From assembly GCF_040448695.1 (NCBI RefSeq), contig NZ_CP159307.1, positions 1,178,001-1,242,000 on the forward strand: DNA of 64,000 bases. Reading direction: 5' to 3'. Origin of the DNA: Dehalogenimonas sp. 4OHTPN (GTDB taxonomy: Bacteria > Chloroflexota > Dehalococcoidia > Dehalococcoidales > Dehalococcoidaceae). Below the pieces are notes generated by a model. It saw nothing but the letters and a program-made list of their open reading frames with translations. It did no database searches and was not told the DNA's origin. This document shows positions 8,745-19,250 of the stretch, one piece after another. The number at the start of each line of letters is the position of its first letter. The stretch's first letter is position 1. The translations under genes were made by a program, and so were the position numbers.

Positions 8745-10256
8745 ATGGCTCAACAAGGACTGGACATCGTCGCAGTCATTAAAGAACAGATCGAGAGCTT
8801 CGGCGCCGAGGTGGCGGTCACCGATGTCGGCACCGTCATCGAGGTCGGCGACGGCATCGCCCGCATCCACGGCCTGGCTACCGCCGAGTACAACGAACTG
8901 CTGGAGTTCCCCAACGGCGTCATGGGCATCGCTATGAACCTGGAAGAGGACTCCGTAGCCGCCATCCTGCTCGGCGAAGATACCCTGATCAAAGAGGGCG
9001 ACGAAGTCCGGCGCACCAACCGCATCATCGAGGTGCCGGTAGGGCCGGAGATGATCGGCCGCGTGGTCAACCCGCTGGGCCAACCAGTCGACGGCAAGGG
9101 CCCGATCAAGACGACGGCCAAGCGCGCCGTGGAGCGCGTGGCGCCCAACGTAGTCACCCGCAAAGGCGTCGACACCCCGGTGCAGACCGGCATCAAGGCC
9201 ATCGACTCCATGATCCCGGTCGGCCGCGGCCAGCGCGAACTCATCATCGGCGACCGCTCAACCGGCAAGACCGCCGTGGCCCTGGACACCATTATCAACC
9301 AGAAGGGCGGCGACCTTATCTGCATCTACGTGGCTATCGGTCAGAAAACCTCCAAGATCGCCCAGATCGTGGGCACACTGGAAAAGTACGGCGCCATGGC
9401 CCATACCATCGTGGTGGCGGCTTCGGCCTCCGACCCGGCTGCCTTCCAGTACCTGGCGCCGTTCTCCGGCTGCGCCATGGGCGAGGAGTTCATGGACAAC
9501 GGCAAAGAGGCCCTCATCGTCTACGACGACCTGACCAAGCACGCCTGGGCTTACCGCCAGCTTTCGCTGCTGCTGCGCCGCCCGCCGGGCCGCGAGGCTT
9601 ATCCCGGCGACGTATTTTACCTGCACTCCCGGCTGCTGGAGCGCGCCGCCAAGCTCAATAAAGAAAACGGCGGCGGCTCGCTGACGGCGCTGCCGATCAT
9701 CGAGACCCAGGCGCAGGACGTTTCGGCCTACATCCCAACCAACGTCATTTCCATCACCGACGGCCAGATCTACCTGGAGCCCGACCTGTTCAACGCCGGC
9801 ATCCGGCCGGCCCTGAACGTGGGTATCTCCGTTTCACGCGTAGGCTCGGCGGCCCAGACCAAGGCCATGAAGAAGGTAGCCGGCCGCCTCAAGCTGGAAA
9901 TGTCCCAGTACCAGGCTCTCGCCGCCTTCGCCCAGTTCGGCACGTCGGAACTGGACAAGGCCACCCGCGCCCAGATCGACCGCGGCCAGCGCATCACCGA
10001 GGTGCTGAAGCAGCTTCAGTACCGACCGGTGGCGGTTGAGAACCAGGTCATCATCTTCTACGCCCTATTGAACGGCTTCCTGGACGACGTCCCGGTGGCG
10101 GCCTGCGCCAAGTTCGAGACCGATCTCTACCAGTTCCTGGCGGCCAATTACCCGAACATCGGCAAGACTATCGCCGAGACCAAGAATTTCACCCCGGAGA
10201 CGGAGACGGCCTTGAAGGCCGCCCTGGTGGAGTTCAAAAAGAGTTTTGTGGCTTAG
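8745..10256 (+). CDS. atpA: ATP synthase F1 subunit alpha
   Basis: 503 residues, standard length. Regulatory, non-catalytic nucleotide-binding subunit of the F1 head. Walker A GDRSTGKT is at 169-176, Walker B LIVYDDL near 265, and the alpha/beta signature [16 protein letters not shown] (here [16 protein letters not shown]) near 365-380. The ATG is preceded by GGAGA. Codon use is strongly GC-rich, as in the rest of this operon. Confidence 0.98.
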   Translation: MAQQGLDIVAVIKEQIESFGAEVAVTDVGTVIEVGDGIARIHGLATAEYNELLEFPNGVMGIAMNLEEDSVAAILLGEDTLIKEGDEVRRTNRIIEVPVGPEMIGRVVNPLGQPVDGKGPIKTTAKRAVERVAPNVVTRKGVDTPVQTGIKAIDSMIPVGRGQRELIIGDRSTGKTAVALDTIINQKGGDLICIYVAIGQKTSKIAQIVGTLEKYGAMAHTIVVAASASDPAAFQYLAPFSGCAMGEEFMDNGKEALIVYDDLTKHAWAYRQLSLLLRRPPGREAYPGDVFYLHSRLLERAAKLNKENGGGSLTALPIIETQAQDVSAYIPTNVISITDGQIYLEPDLFNAGIRPALNVGISVSRVGSAAQTKAMKKVAGRLKLEMSQYQALAAFAQFGTSELDKATRAQIDRGQRITEVLKQLQYRPVAVENQVIIFYALLNGFLDDVPVAACAKFETDLYQFLAANYPNIGKTIAETKNFTPETETALKAALVEFKKSFVA

Positions 10257-10273
10257 GAAGGATCCGACGATAA

Positions 10274-11131
10274 ATGGCTAATTTAAGAGCCATCCGGCTG
10301 CGCATCCGCGGTGTTAAAAACATCGCCAAGATCACGCGCGCCATGGAAATGATCGCCGCTTCCAAGATGCGCAAGGCGCAGGACCGCGGCCTAGCCGGCC
10401 GGCCTTATTCCGAGAAGATCACCGCGGTTATCGCTGCGCTGTCGGCTCTTACTGCCGGCAAGGGCGGGGACCCGCTGCTGGAGCGGCGGCCGGTGAAGAA
10501 CATTGCCCTGCTGCAGATCACACCGGACCGCGGCCTGTCCGGCGGCCTGGTGGGCAACATCAACCGCGCCGCCCTCGGCTTTGCCGTAGAGCACAAGGAC
10601 ACGCCCATCGAGATGGTTGTCGTCGGTAAAAAGGGCCTGGACGCCATGCGGCGGACGCAGCGGAATATCGTCGCCGAGTTCACCGGCCTGGGCGACAAGC
10701 CCGGCCTGTACGACACGCTGCCGATCTCCCGCATCATCATGGACGATTTCAAGTCCGGCGCCGTCGACGAGGTCTACGTGGCCTATACCCAGTTTGTCTC
10801 CACCATGGTGCAGAAGCCGGTCATCATCAAGCTGCTGCCGGTGGAGCCGGCCGAGATACCCCCGACGCAGAACGTCGAATACATCTTCGAACCGGACGCC
10901 GCCGCGGTGCTGGGCTCGCTGCTGCCGCGCTATGTCGAGATGAAGATCTACCATTTGATACTGGAATCCATCGCCTCTGAACAGTCGGCGCGCATGGTGG
11001 CCATGAGGAGCGCCACCCAGAACGCCAACGAACTTATCGGCGAACTGACACTGGAATACAACAAGGCCCGGCAGGAGTCCATCACCGCCGAACTCCTCGA
11101 TATCGTCGGCGGCGTGGCGGCGCTGGCTTAA
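10274..11131 (+). CDS. atpG: ATP synthase F1 subunit gamma
   Basis: 285-residue central shaft protein that rotates inside the alpha3beta3 head. The N-terminal helix reads LRAIRLRIRGVKNIAKITRAMEMIAASKMRKAQ and the C-terminal helix ends with the family signature ASEQSARMVAMRSATQNANELI followed by the LTLEYNKARQESITAELLDIVGGVAA coil. It starts 17 nt after atpA and ends 16 nt before atpD. Standard length and motifs. Confidence 0.97.
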   Translation: MANLRAIRLRIRGVKNIAKITRAMEMIAASKMRKAQDRGLAGRPYSEKITAVIAALSALTAGKGGDPLLERRPVKNIALLQITPDRGLSGGLVGNINRAALGFAVEHKDTPIEMVVVGKKGLDAMRRTQRNIVAEFTGLGDKPGLYDTLPISRIIMDDFKSGAVDEVYVAYTQFVSTMVQKPVIIKLLPVEPAEIPPTQNVEYIFEPDAAAVLGSLLPRYVEMKIYHLILESIASEQSARMVAMRSATQNANELIGELTLEYNKARQESITAELLDIVGGVAALA

Positions 11132-11135
11132 GTAA

Positions 11136-12539
<1,404 letters not shown>

Positions 12540-12585
12540 CGCCATTATTGAGCGTGCGATAGAATAGATAGCATCGGAGTCGATC

Positions 12586-13029
12586 TTGACAACGATAAGA
12601 CTTGAAGTAGTCACCCCTGAGCGCAGCGTTTTTTCCGACGATGTCGATATTGTAGTCGCGCCGGGGATCGAGGGTGAGCTTGGCATACTGCCGCACCATA
12701 CGCCGTTGATGACAGCTTTAAAAACCGGCGAACTCCGGGCGCGCAAAGGCAGCGAGGAATTCCTGCTGTGCGTAGCAGGAGGTTTCATGGAGGTCAGACC
12801 TGACCGAGTCATCGTTCTGGCCGATACTTGCGAGCGTGCCGAGGAGATCGATCTGGCGCGGGCGGAAGAAGCACGGCGTAAAGCCGAACAACGTATGGCT
12901 GAAAAATATCAACCTGGCTTCGACGCCGCTGAGAGCGAAGCGGCGCTCCACCGGGCTATGGCGCGTTTGGCCATCGCCGAGAAGTCGAAACGACGCAAGG
13001 GTTCGCTTCGACCGCCGCCAGCTAACTAA
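12586..13029 (+). CDS. atpC: ATP synthase F1 subunit epsilon
   Basis: 147-residue rotor and regulatory subunit. TTG start with GGAG 6 nt upstream. The N-terminal beta-sandwich shows the family pattern [40 protein letters not shown], then a two-helix C-terminal arm beginning [20 protein letters not shown]. The tail is Arg/Lys-rich. It is the last gene of the operon, 46 nt after atpD, and is followed by an inverted repeat. Confidence 0.95.
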   Translation: MTTIRLEVVTPERSVFSDDVDIVVAPGIEGELGILPHHTPLMTALKTGELRARKGSEEFLLCVAGGFMEVRPDRVIVLADTCERAEEIDLARAEEARRKAEQRMAEKYQPGFDAAESEAALHRAMARLAIAEKSKRRKGSLRPPPAN

Positions 13030-13054
13030 ATTCTTAGTTCGAGTAGAGTATACG

Positions 13055-13079
13055 ACAGGCTCCGGAATTCGGAGCCTGT
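13055..13079 (+). terminator. Inverted repeat after atpC, possible terminator
   Basis: A perfect 10-bp stem (ACAGGCTCCG / CGGAGCCTGT) with a 5-nt loop 26 nt after the atpC stop. The T-rich stretch comes late (about 13083-13100, interrupted), so termination efficiency is uncertain. Confidence 0.55.
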
Positions 13080-13116
13080 TCTGATTTTGAGGTTTTTTCT
13101 TACGGCGAATCGTTGA

Positions 13117-13407
13117 TTGGGGGGTATCTGCGGCGGGTTATTAATTCACTCAATATATGCTGGTGAGGTAGAAAGTGCCATAACTGCTATTACGGTCTCG
13201 GACAAGTCTCGGCTGGCGGTAAGCCTGTTCGCTTTTTTCCTGGGGGTATTCGGAGCGCACCGCTGGTATCTGGGCAAAGCGGGTACGGCTTTACTGATGC
13301 TATTGACATTGGGAGGTCTCGGAATAATCTGGGCGCTGGTCGATTTTATCATGGCGGTATCAGGCCAGATGAAAGACAAAAAAGGACGGTTGATAACCAA
13401 ATGGTAG
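13117..13407 (+). CDS. TM2-domain membrane protein
   Basis: Up to 96 residues. The recognisable part begins at VSDKSRLAVSLFAFFLGVFGAHRWYLGK and continues with a second hydrophobic segment TALLMLLTLGGLGIIWALVDFIMAVSG, the TM2 domain of two membrane helices with a short polar turn. Function is unknown across the family. The start is uncertain: the only standard codon in frame upstream is TTG at 13117, with no ribosome site. A GGTGAGG sequence at about 13157 is followed in frame only by ATA and ATT codons. It probably stands alone between atpC and the convergent khpA. Confidence 0.7.
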   Translation: MGGICGGLLIHSIYAGEVESAITAITVSDKSRLAVSLFAFFLGVFGAHRWYLGKAGTALLMLLTLGGLGIIWALVDFIMAVSGQMKDKKGRLITKW

Positions 13408-13505
13408 CGAACCCGGGTTGAGATTAATGGGTTCATTCCTCTTAATTCCCTTTTCACGTTTGAGAAGTCTCATGACTAACAGTTTGCCGGATATTGCGGA
13501 AAAGC

Positions 13506-13534
13506 AAAGGGGTGAGTAAGAACACACCCCTTTT
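13506..13534 (-). terminator. Terminator of rpsP-khpA (possibly bidirectional)
   Basis: A 9-bp stem AAAGGGGTG / CACCCCTTT with a 10-nt loop, 35 nt after the khpA stop. T-rich tracts flank the stem on both strands, so it may also end transcription of the TM2 gene. Confidence 0.6.
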
Positions 13535-13568
13535 GAAACGTTTTTCGATAAATAGAGCCGGGGGAATG

Positions 13569-13796
13569 TTAGAGGATCTCCAGGCGGGCTTTGGTGCCGG
13601 CTTTGGCTGCTTTCACCCGTATGAGGGTACGCATGGCCTGAGCGATGCGACCTTGCTTGCCGATGATGCGGCCTTTATCAACATCATCCACCTGCAGGGT
13701 TAGCTTGAGACCTTCCTCTTCCTGTTCCTCGGTGACCACCACCGCTTCCGGTTTGTCCGCCAAGGATTTGGCGATGTACTCCACTAGCTCTTTCAT
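13569..13796 (-). CDS. khpA: KH-domain RNA-binding protein KhpA
   Basis: 75 residues, essentially a single KH domain with the diagnostic loop GRIIGKQGRIAQAMRTLI (about residues 42-59). In other bacteria KhpA binds many RNAs, often with KhpB/Jag, and influences cell division and translation. It follows rpsP by 26 nt, a pairing that is conserved widely in bacteria. A GGAG site lies before the ATG. No partner khpB in the window. Confidence 0.93.
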   Translation of the reverse strand: MKELVEYIAKSLADKPEAVVVTEEQEEEGLKLTLQVDDVDKGRIIGKQGRIAQAMRTLIRVKAAKAGTKARLEIL

Positions 13797-13822
13797 GGTG
13801 GGCTCCTTGTCTGGGTTAGAGT

Positions 13823-14062
13823 CTATAGAACCCCGGCTTTTCTGAGCAGTCGGTTGACGGTGTCAGTGGGCTGGGCGCCTTTACTGATCCAGTTCCTGGC
13901 TTTCTCAACTTCGATTTTGACAGTTTCGGGTTCGGTCATTGGATCGTAGAGGCCTATAATCTCAAGAAACGCGCCGCCACGGGAATTTCGGGAATCGGCG
14001 ACGACCATCCGGTAGCTCGGTTTTTTCGGGGCACCCATTCTGCACAGTTTAATTTTCAGCAT
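13823..14062 (-). CDS. rpsP: 30S ribosomal protein S16
   Basis: 79 residues, normal length. The N-terminus MLKIKLCRMGAPKKPSYRMVVADSR and the later IGLYDPMTEP are the S16 signature; it stabilises the 5' domain of 16S rRNA. First gene of rpsP-khpA, read from a consensus promoter about 36 nt upstream. The usual companions ffh, rimM and trmD are not adjacent. The ribosome site is weak. Confidence 0.97.
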   Translation of the reverse strand: MLKIKLCRMGAPKKPSYRMVVADSRNSRGGAFLEIIGLYDPMTEPETVKIEVEKARNWISKGAQPTDTVNRLLRKAGVL

Positions 14063-14097
14063 GCTGATTCTGGAATACTCGCTTCTCTTTTTGGGCT

Positions 14098-14126
14098 ATT
14101 ATCCAATATGCGGTTAGCAGTGTCAA
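14098..14126 (-). promoter_or_regulatory. Promoter of rpsP-khpA
   Basis: Minus strand: TTGACA (14126-14121), 17-bp spacer, GATAAT (14103-14098). Predicted leader is about 29 nt. Confidence 0.75.
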
Positions 14127-14291
14127 ATACAAAAAGACTATATCGAAAGTACAATTCATAAACTACACATTTGTTCCTTATTCTGTTTCGACCCAAAGGA
14201 TAGACGCAGAAGTTAAAGATGTATCGTTCTTCGAATGACTCATAAAGGAATTTAAAGTGAGAATCGGCTGTTTTTTAACAAGTTCAGCGGT

Positions 14292-14320
14292 TTGGCAAGG
14301 TAGTGCACGACAGGTATAAT
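14292..14320 (+). promoter_or_regulatory. Promoter of nfi, placed for a leaderless mRNA
   Basis: TTGGCA (14292-14297), 17-bp spacer, TATAAT (14315-14320). Only 8 nt separate the -10 box from the GTG start at 14329, so transcription should begin at or within 1-3 nt of the start codon. The 170 nt between this element and the rpsP promoter hold nothing I can identify. Confidence 0.7.
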
Positions 14321-14328
14321 TACATAAA

Positions 14329-15009
14329 GTGAACATTAATAAGCTGCATCGCTTCAACCTAACACCGGCCAACTCTATTAAACTTCAGGCTGAGTTAGCG
14401 CCGGCGATCAAAACAGCCGATCAACCGGAAGGCCGTATTTCGCTTATCGCCGGGGTTGACGTTTCCATCGGCAGACAGGGGAGTACCGGGAGGGCCGCAG
14501 TCGCAGTCATTAGCTACCCCACGCTCGAAATCATCGCGGAATCCGTACATGAAGGTCCGGCGGCCATGCCTTATATTCCGGGACTGCTTTCGTTCCGTGA
14601 ACTACCATTGATTTTGCCTGCCCTGGAGAAACTCGATCTCGAACCCGACCTGTTTATCGTCGACGGTCACGGCATAGCTCACCCACGGCGGTTGGGAATC
14701 GCCGCCCATCTTGGCTTATTTATCGACAAGCCCACCATCGGCTGCGCCAAGTCAAGGTTGTACGGCAAACACGATGAGGTCGGCTGGAGTCGGGGCAGCA
14801 GCGCCGAATTGTACGACGGCAACGAGATTATCGGTCGCGTCATCCGTACTCGTGAGGGCAGCAAGCCATTGTATATTTCGGCAGGGCACCGCATCAGCCT
14901 TGAATCCGCGGCGGCATGGGTGCTTAAATTAACCAGCCGTTTCCGGCTGCCGGAACCGTTGCGATGCGCGCACCTGTCCGCCGGCCGCGACGCTAACCTT
15001 ACAGTGTAA
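14329..15009 (+). CDS. nfi: Endonuclease V (deoxyinosine 3'-endonuclease)
   Basis: 226 residues. Repair nuclease that nicks DNA one base 3' of deoxyinosine. Conserved blocks: AGVDVSIG (about 43-50, a metal Asp), MPYIPGLLSFRELP (about 81-94, the wedge PYIPGxLxFRE motif), VDGHGIAHPRRLGIAAHLGL (about 108-127) and IGCAKSRLYG. Length and all motifs are normal. The GTG start has no Shine-Dalgarno and lies immediately after a consensus promoter, so the message is probably leaderless. prfB follows after 25 nt and likely shares the transcript. Confidence 0.95.
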   Translation: MNINKLHRFNLTPANSIKLQAELAPAIKTADQPEGRISLIAGVDVSIGRQGSTGRAAVAVISYPTLEIIAESVHEGPAAMPYIPGLLSFRELPLILPALEKLDLEPDLFIVDGHGIAHPRRLGIAAHLGLFIDKPTIGCAKSRLYGKHDEVGWSRGSSAELYDGNEIIGRVIRTREGSKPLYISAGHRISLESAAAWVLKLTSRFRLPEPLRCAHLSAGRDANLTV

Positions 15010-15034
15010 CCGAACGTTATATATTGGAGATACG

Positions 15035-16133
15035 ATGGTAGAAATAACTGACTTATTCCACGAGTTGTCCCAACGGATTTCTCATGACATGGTGCGTCTT
15101 TGACATCTCGGCTAAAGAAACAGAGATAGTGGAGTTAGAGAAACTGACCGGCCAGGCTGAGTTCTGGCAGGATTCACCGAAAGCTCAGGGGATTATGCGG
15201 CGCCTGACCGAACTAAAAAAAGCGGTCGAGCAGTGGCGAGGTCTGGAACGGCGGTTGGCTGACCTCACCGAACTTGAATCGCTGGCTGAGGAAGACCCGG
15301 CATTGTCCTGCGAAGTTGCGGAGGAAATGGATGCTCTGGCTGGCGAGCTGGACAAACTGGAGTTTGAACTAGCCTACGGTGGAGAGTATGACGAGCGCAA
15401 TGCCATTTTGTCCATCCACGCTGGGGCCGGTGGAGTGGAAAGCCAAGACTGGGCTGAGATGCTGCTCAGCATGTACCTGCGCTGGGCTGAAAGACGTGAT
15501 TACGTTACTGAGGTGTTGGAGACATCGGCTGGTGATGAAGCCGGTATAAAAAGCGTCACAGTCATCTTCCGGGGCCGCTTCGCCTATGGCAATCTCAAGA
15601 GCGAGCATGGCGTCCATAGACTGATTCGGTTGTCGCCTTTCGATTCCGATCATGCCCGGCATACCTCATTTGCCTTGGTTGAGGTCATGCCCGAAGCTGA
15701 AACTGACGCTGATATTGAAATCGACCCGGAGGACATCAAACTGGAAGCATACCGTTCCAGTGGCGCCGGCGGACAGAACGTGCAGAAAGTATCTTCGGCG
15801 GTGCGTCTAACCCATATTCCAACCGGGACGGTGGTGACTGCCCAGACAGAACGTTCACAGCACCAAAACCGGGAGATAGCCATGGGGTTGCTTAAAGCGC
15901 GGCTGCTTAAGCTTAAGATCGCCGAGCAGGAAGCCGAGAGGGCCAGGCTCAAGGGCGAGCGTATCTCAGCAGAGTGGGGCAGTCAGATAAGGAGCTACGT
16001 GCTGCACCCGTATAAAATGGTCAAGGATCACCGCACCGGTTACGAGACCGGCAATACCGCAGCGGTGTTGGAAGAAGGTGACATCGACGGTTTTATCGAC
16101 GCTTACTTGAAAGAGATGCTCAACGATGGTTAA
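15035..16133 (+). CDS. prfB: Peptide chain release factor 2, expressed by programmed +1 frameshift
   Basis: Recognises UGA/UAA and releases the peptide. The ATG at 15035 has GGAGA upstream and opens a 22-codon frame (MVEITDLFHELSQRISHDMVRL) ending at TGA 15101-15103. Translation continues in the +1 frame from GAC at 15102 to the stop at 16133, giving about 365 residues. The stop-codon tripeptide SPF is at 200-202, which is RF2-specific, and GGQ is at 245-247 inside SSGAGGQNVQKV. Annotating only the long second frame would lose the true N-terminus. The end overlaps the next gene by 8 nt, so the cluster nfi-prfB-protease-binding protein is probably one operon. Confidence 0.96.
15092..15104 (+). 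promoter_or_regulatory. RF2 autoregulatory +1 frameshift site
   Basis: The slippery sequence CTTTGAC (15098-15104) places CTT in the P site and an in-frame TGA in the A site. A short GGTG (15091-15094) sits where the stimulatory Shine-Dalgarno-like element lies in E. coli, though it is weaker than AGGGGG. When RF2 is scarce, slow termination at TGA favours the shift and restores RF2. Confidence 0.92.
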
Positions 16134-17355
16134 ACGATCCTGGTCGGCGTTGCTAGTCTCAGTACTGTTATGGATATGGCTGTGTCAACCTGTGTGCATC
16201 GAGGCCGATTCCATTCAGGTCACCAAATCAGCAAGCTTCGGCCAGTTTCCTACGAACATCAGTTTTAATCTTTCTGCGTCAAGCGATCATGAGATTACAG
16301 GCGCTCGGCTGCATTATCGAGTTCACCGCCAGAGCTATGCTATTGTAGTGAGCGAGGCTTTAGTACGCTTCACTCCAGGTAAAAATGTTGACATCGGATA
16401 CACCATAGATCTCCGACGAGCTGGCGGTTTACCGCCTGGCACCCTTATAGATTACTGGTGGACGATCACCGATGCAAACGGATCTGTCACGCAAAGCCAA
16501 GTAACAACTATAAGTTTCGATGATAATCGTTACTCATGGAAAGCCATATCTCAGGGTCTGGTCACCCTGAATTGGTATTCAGGTCCGGATTCATTCGCGA
16601 AAACGCTGATGGATACCGCACAGGAAGCCCTCATCAAGCTCCACCAAGATACGGGCGCTGCTTTGGTACGGCCAGTGTCGATCTATATCTATGAAAACGC
16701 CCAGGCCTTACAAGGTTCAATGGTGTTCCCACAGGAATGGACGGGCGGCGTAGCTTTTACTGATTTTAATACGATTTGTATCGGGATTGAAACGGCAAAT
16801 GTTTCGTGGGGGAAACGGGCTATCGTCCACGAACTAGCGCACCTGGTGACCAGCCAAATGACCGATAATCCTTACGGAGGAATACCAACCTGGTTGAACG
16901 AAGGGCTGTCGATGTATGCCGAAGGGCCAATGGATGCGGTTTACGTTGCCTTTATGAATGCCGCATTGGATCAACAAAACCTGTTTTCCGTTGCCTCGTT
17001 AGCGAGTCCGTTTTCAGCTTTCGCCAATCTCTCTTATTTGTCGTATGCCCAGAGCTATCACATAGTCAAATACCTTATCGACCAATACGGTCAGGACAAA
17101 ATGCTTCAATTGCTTAACACTTTCGCCTCCGGCGCGACGACAGATGAAGCACTTCTAGCAGTCTACGGATTTGACACCGAAGGCCTGAATACGAACTGGC
17201 AAACCTTCATTGTAAACTCAGTTCCGGAGAGGGTAGACTCAGGTATAATTTGGACACCATGGCTGGTGATTCTCATGGTTGTTGTCGCCAGTGCCACATC
17301 GATCATTGGAGTTTGGTTGTTCTATCCCGCATCCTCTACCGACAGGAAAAAATAA
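16126..17355 (+). CDS. Membrane-anchored extracytoplasmic gluzincin-type metalloprotease (peptidase MA-like)
   Basis: 409 residues. N-terminal signal peptide or anchor (Lys/Arg then about 7-22 hydrophobic), an Ig-like beta-rich region (about 30-130), then a zinc protease domain with HELAH at 235-239 and a downstream Glu259 in PTWLNEGLSMYAEG as the probable third ligand. A C-terminal membrane helix (about 375-400) ends in positively charged residues, so the catalytic part should lie outside the cytoplasm. Substrate unknown. It overlaps prfB by 8 nt, and its TAATG junction couples it to the following binding protein. Function beyond zinc protease is not established. Confidence 0.8.
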   Translation: MVKRSWSALLVSVLLWIWLCQPVCIEADSIQVTKSASFGQFPTNISFNLSASSDHEITGARLHYRVHRQSYAIVVSEALVRFTPGKNVDIGYTIDLRRAGGLPPGTLIDYWWTITDANGSVTQSQVTTISFDDNRYSWKAISQGLVTLNWYSGPDSFAKTLMDTAQEALIKLHQDTGAALVRPVSIYIYENAQALQGSMVFPQEWTGGVAFTDFNTICIGIETANVSWGKRAIVHELAHLVTSQMTDNPYGGIPTWLNEGLSMYAEGPMDAVYVAFMNAALDQQNLFSVASLASPFSAFANLSYLSYAQSYHIVKYLIDQYGQDKMLQLLNTFASGATTDEALLAVYGFDTEGLNTNWQTFIVNSVPERVDSGIIWTPWLVILMVVVASATSIIGVWLFYPASSTDRKK

Positions 17356-18983
17356 TGACTGGTTTTCGAATCGGGACTTCTTCTTTAATTCTTTTAGCCG
17401 CGTTTAGCCTGCTGATTACCTCTTCGTGCACACCTGGGGCAACGGTTCCTTCTTCCACGAGTTCAGGCGGGCGTCTGACACTAACTACCGCCGAACCGTT
17501 TACCCTTGACCCTGCACTGGCTGGCGACGCGGGAGCCCTAACTTTTGTCACCCAAATCTTCAGCGGTCTGGTTAAAATTACCGACACCGGTGTGATGCCA
17601 GACATCGCTGAAAGCTGGACTATCAGCCCTGACGGCACAGTGTACACTTTTAAGCTTCGAAAAGATGTCAAGTTTCACGATGGTCGCTCAGCCACTTCGG
17701 CTGATATAAAATATTCGTTTGAAAGGGCTCTCGCTCCTTCCACAGGCTCCACTACCGCTAGAACATACCTCGGCGATATCGTGGGGGCAGCCCAAATGTT
17801 GTCAGGCGCCTCTGGGAGTCTGGAAGGTCTGAAAATTATCGATGATTACACGCTGTCAATTGGGATAGACAAACCAAGGTCATATTTCTTGGCAAAATTG
17901 ACCTATGCCACAGCTTACCTCGTCGACCGAAACAGCGTCGGGGAGGCTCAGTGGTGGCGCAACCCTATAGGTACCGGCCCGTTTAAATTAGCGGAATGGA
18001 GTTCCAATTCATTCATCCGCTTAGACCGTAACTCGGACTATTATGGCGGCGCACCGAAACTTGAGAGTGTCGTTTTCCGTTTTCTTGCCGGCCGCCCGAT
18101 GGACCTTTACGAGACTGGGCAGGTAGATGTCGCCGTCGTCGATCGAGCGTATATCGACCGAGTTCTCGACGTAAATGGACCTTTTGCCGGTGAAGCGCAG
18201 GTTGTCTCCGAACTCAGTTTTTATTTTTTAGGTTTTAACTGCAGCTCTCCCCCGTTTGATGACCCGCTCATCAGGCAGGCGTTTTGCTTGGCGCTAGACC
18301 GCGAGACAATCGTCAGGCTTGTATTCAACGATATTCCACAGGCAGCCCAAGGCGTGGTCCCGCCGGGGATACCAGGATACAATCCTACCCTGAGTGGACT
18401 GGGATTCGACCTGCGACTTGCAAAGGCTCTTATATCGCAATCTAGTTATGGTAGGGTCGAAAATATGCCTCAGATTGTTCTAACAACTCTGGGATATGGA
18501 GGAACGATCACACCAGAGCTTGAAGCGATAATCTACCAGTGGAAAACGAACTTGGGAATTGACGTCAAGATTCGGCAGTTGGAACCTGAAAGGTTCCTGT
18601 ACAACTTAAAGCAGGAGAAGGATCAAATCTACTACCAGGGTTGGATTGCAGACTATCCTCATCAACAGAATTTTCTGGAGGTACTCTTTCAGACCGGAGC
18701 AGATAACAATTGGGGAGAGTTCTCAAACGAAGAGGTTGACAGTCTTCTTAATCAAGCTGCGGGTTTATCCGATACAGCCTTGAGTCAAGTATTATACCGT
18801 CAAGCTGAAGACCTGATCGTGCATGACGCGGCTGTGTGGCCGATCTTATTCGGCCGAAACTATGTTTTAATAAAGCCTTATGTTATAGGGTACGAGCTAA
18901 ATCCGTTGGGCGTACCGATCCTCCAGAATGTCAGTGTTGAAAGATCGGACACCGCGTCGCCGACGAGTCTGAGTGTTCATTGA
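17355..18983 (+). CDS. Peptide/nickel-type ABC transporter substrate-binding lipoprotein (SBP family 5)
   Basis: About 542 residues from the ATG at 17355, whose A is shared with the preceding TAA; AGGA precedes it. The signal peptide ends at a lipobox-like ITSSC with Cys25, so the mature protein should be a lipoprotein. The family pattern is clear: EPFTLDPALAGDAGA, AESWTISPDGTVYTFKLRKDVKFHDG at about 85-110, NPIGTGPFKL and QAFCLALDRETIV. It binds oligopeptides or similar ligands for import. No permease or ATPase gene is adjacent, so it either uses a distant transporter or works with the neighbouring protease; that link is inference from the overlap only. Confidence 0.88.
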   Translation: MTGFRIGTSSLILLAAFSLLITSSCTPGATVPSSTSSGGRLTLTTAEPFTLDPALAGDAGALTFVTQIFSGLVKITDTGVMPDIAESWTISPDGTVYTFKLRKDVKFHDGRSATSADIKYSFERALAPSTGSTTARTYLGDIVGAAQMLSGASGSLEGLKIIDDYTLSIGIDKPRSYFLAKLTYATAYLVDRNSVGEAQWWRNPIGTGPFKLAEWSSNSFIRLDRNSDYYGGAPKLESVVFRFLAGRPMDLYETGQVDVAVVDRAYIDRVLDVNGPFAGEAQVVSELSFYFLGFNCSSPPFDDPLIRQAFCLALDRETIVRLVFNDIPQAAQGVVPPGIPGYNPTLSGLGFDLRLAKALISQSSYGRVENMPQIVLTTLGYGGTITPELEAIIYQWKTNLGIDVKIRQLEPERFLYNLKQEKDQIYYQGWIADYPHQQNFLEVLFQTGADNNWGEFSNEEVDSLLNQAAGLSDTALSQVLYRQAEDLIVHDAAVWPILFGRNYVLIKPYVIGYELNPLGVPILQNVSVERSDTASPTSLSVH

Positions 18984-19060
18984 AAAACCTTTGTTTAGAG
19001 AATTTCGACCGTTCTCGCCTCTAGACCTTTCTAGCAACCCGGTGCAAACGAGAAAAATGA

Positions 19061-19150
19061 TGGCGGAGGGTGTGGGATTCGAACCCACGGCTCTCTTGCG
19101 AGAGCAACGGTTTTCAAGACCGTCACCATAGGCCGCTCGGACAACCCTCC
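19061..19150 (-). tRNA. tRNA-Ser(UGA)
   Basis: 90-nt minus-strand cloverleaf with a long variable arm (CTCTCGCAAGAGAG region), anticodon loop CTTGAAA giving anticodon TGA, TpsiC arm GGTTCGAATCC, acceptor GGAGGGT paired with the 3' end, discriminator G, and an encoded CCA. A TAAAAT -10-like box with an upstream TGC lies at 19166-19171. Confidence 0.96.
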
Positions 19151-19250
19151 CTGAAAACGGGTAGCATTTTAGCATGAATACAGGGAAAACGCATGAAGGT
19201 CTGGGAAGGTTACAAACCCGTCTAGTTTTAGAATTATGAGTCGAATCTGC

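Noticed and set aside
13070-13116. Leader or regulatory element before the TM2 gene
   Set aside because: Apart from the atpC inverted repeat, no promoter or ribosome site could be recognised, and the gene's start remains unclear.
14127-14291. Small gene or regulatory RNA between rpsP and nfi
   Set aside because: AT-rich sequence with no supported frame or structure.
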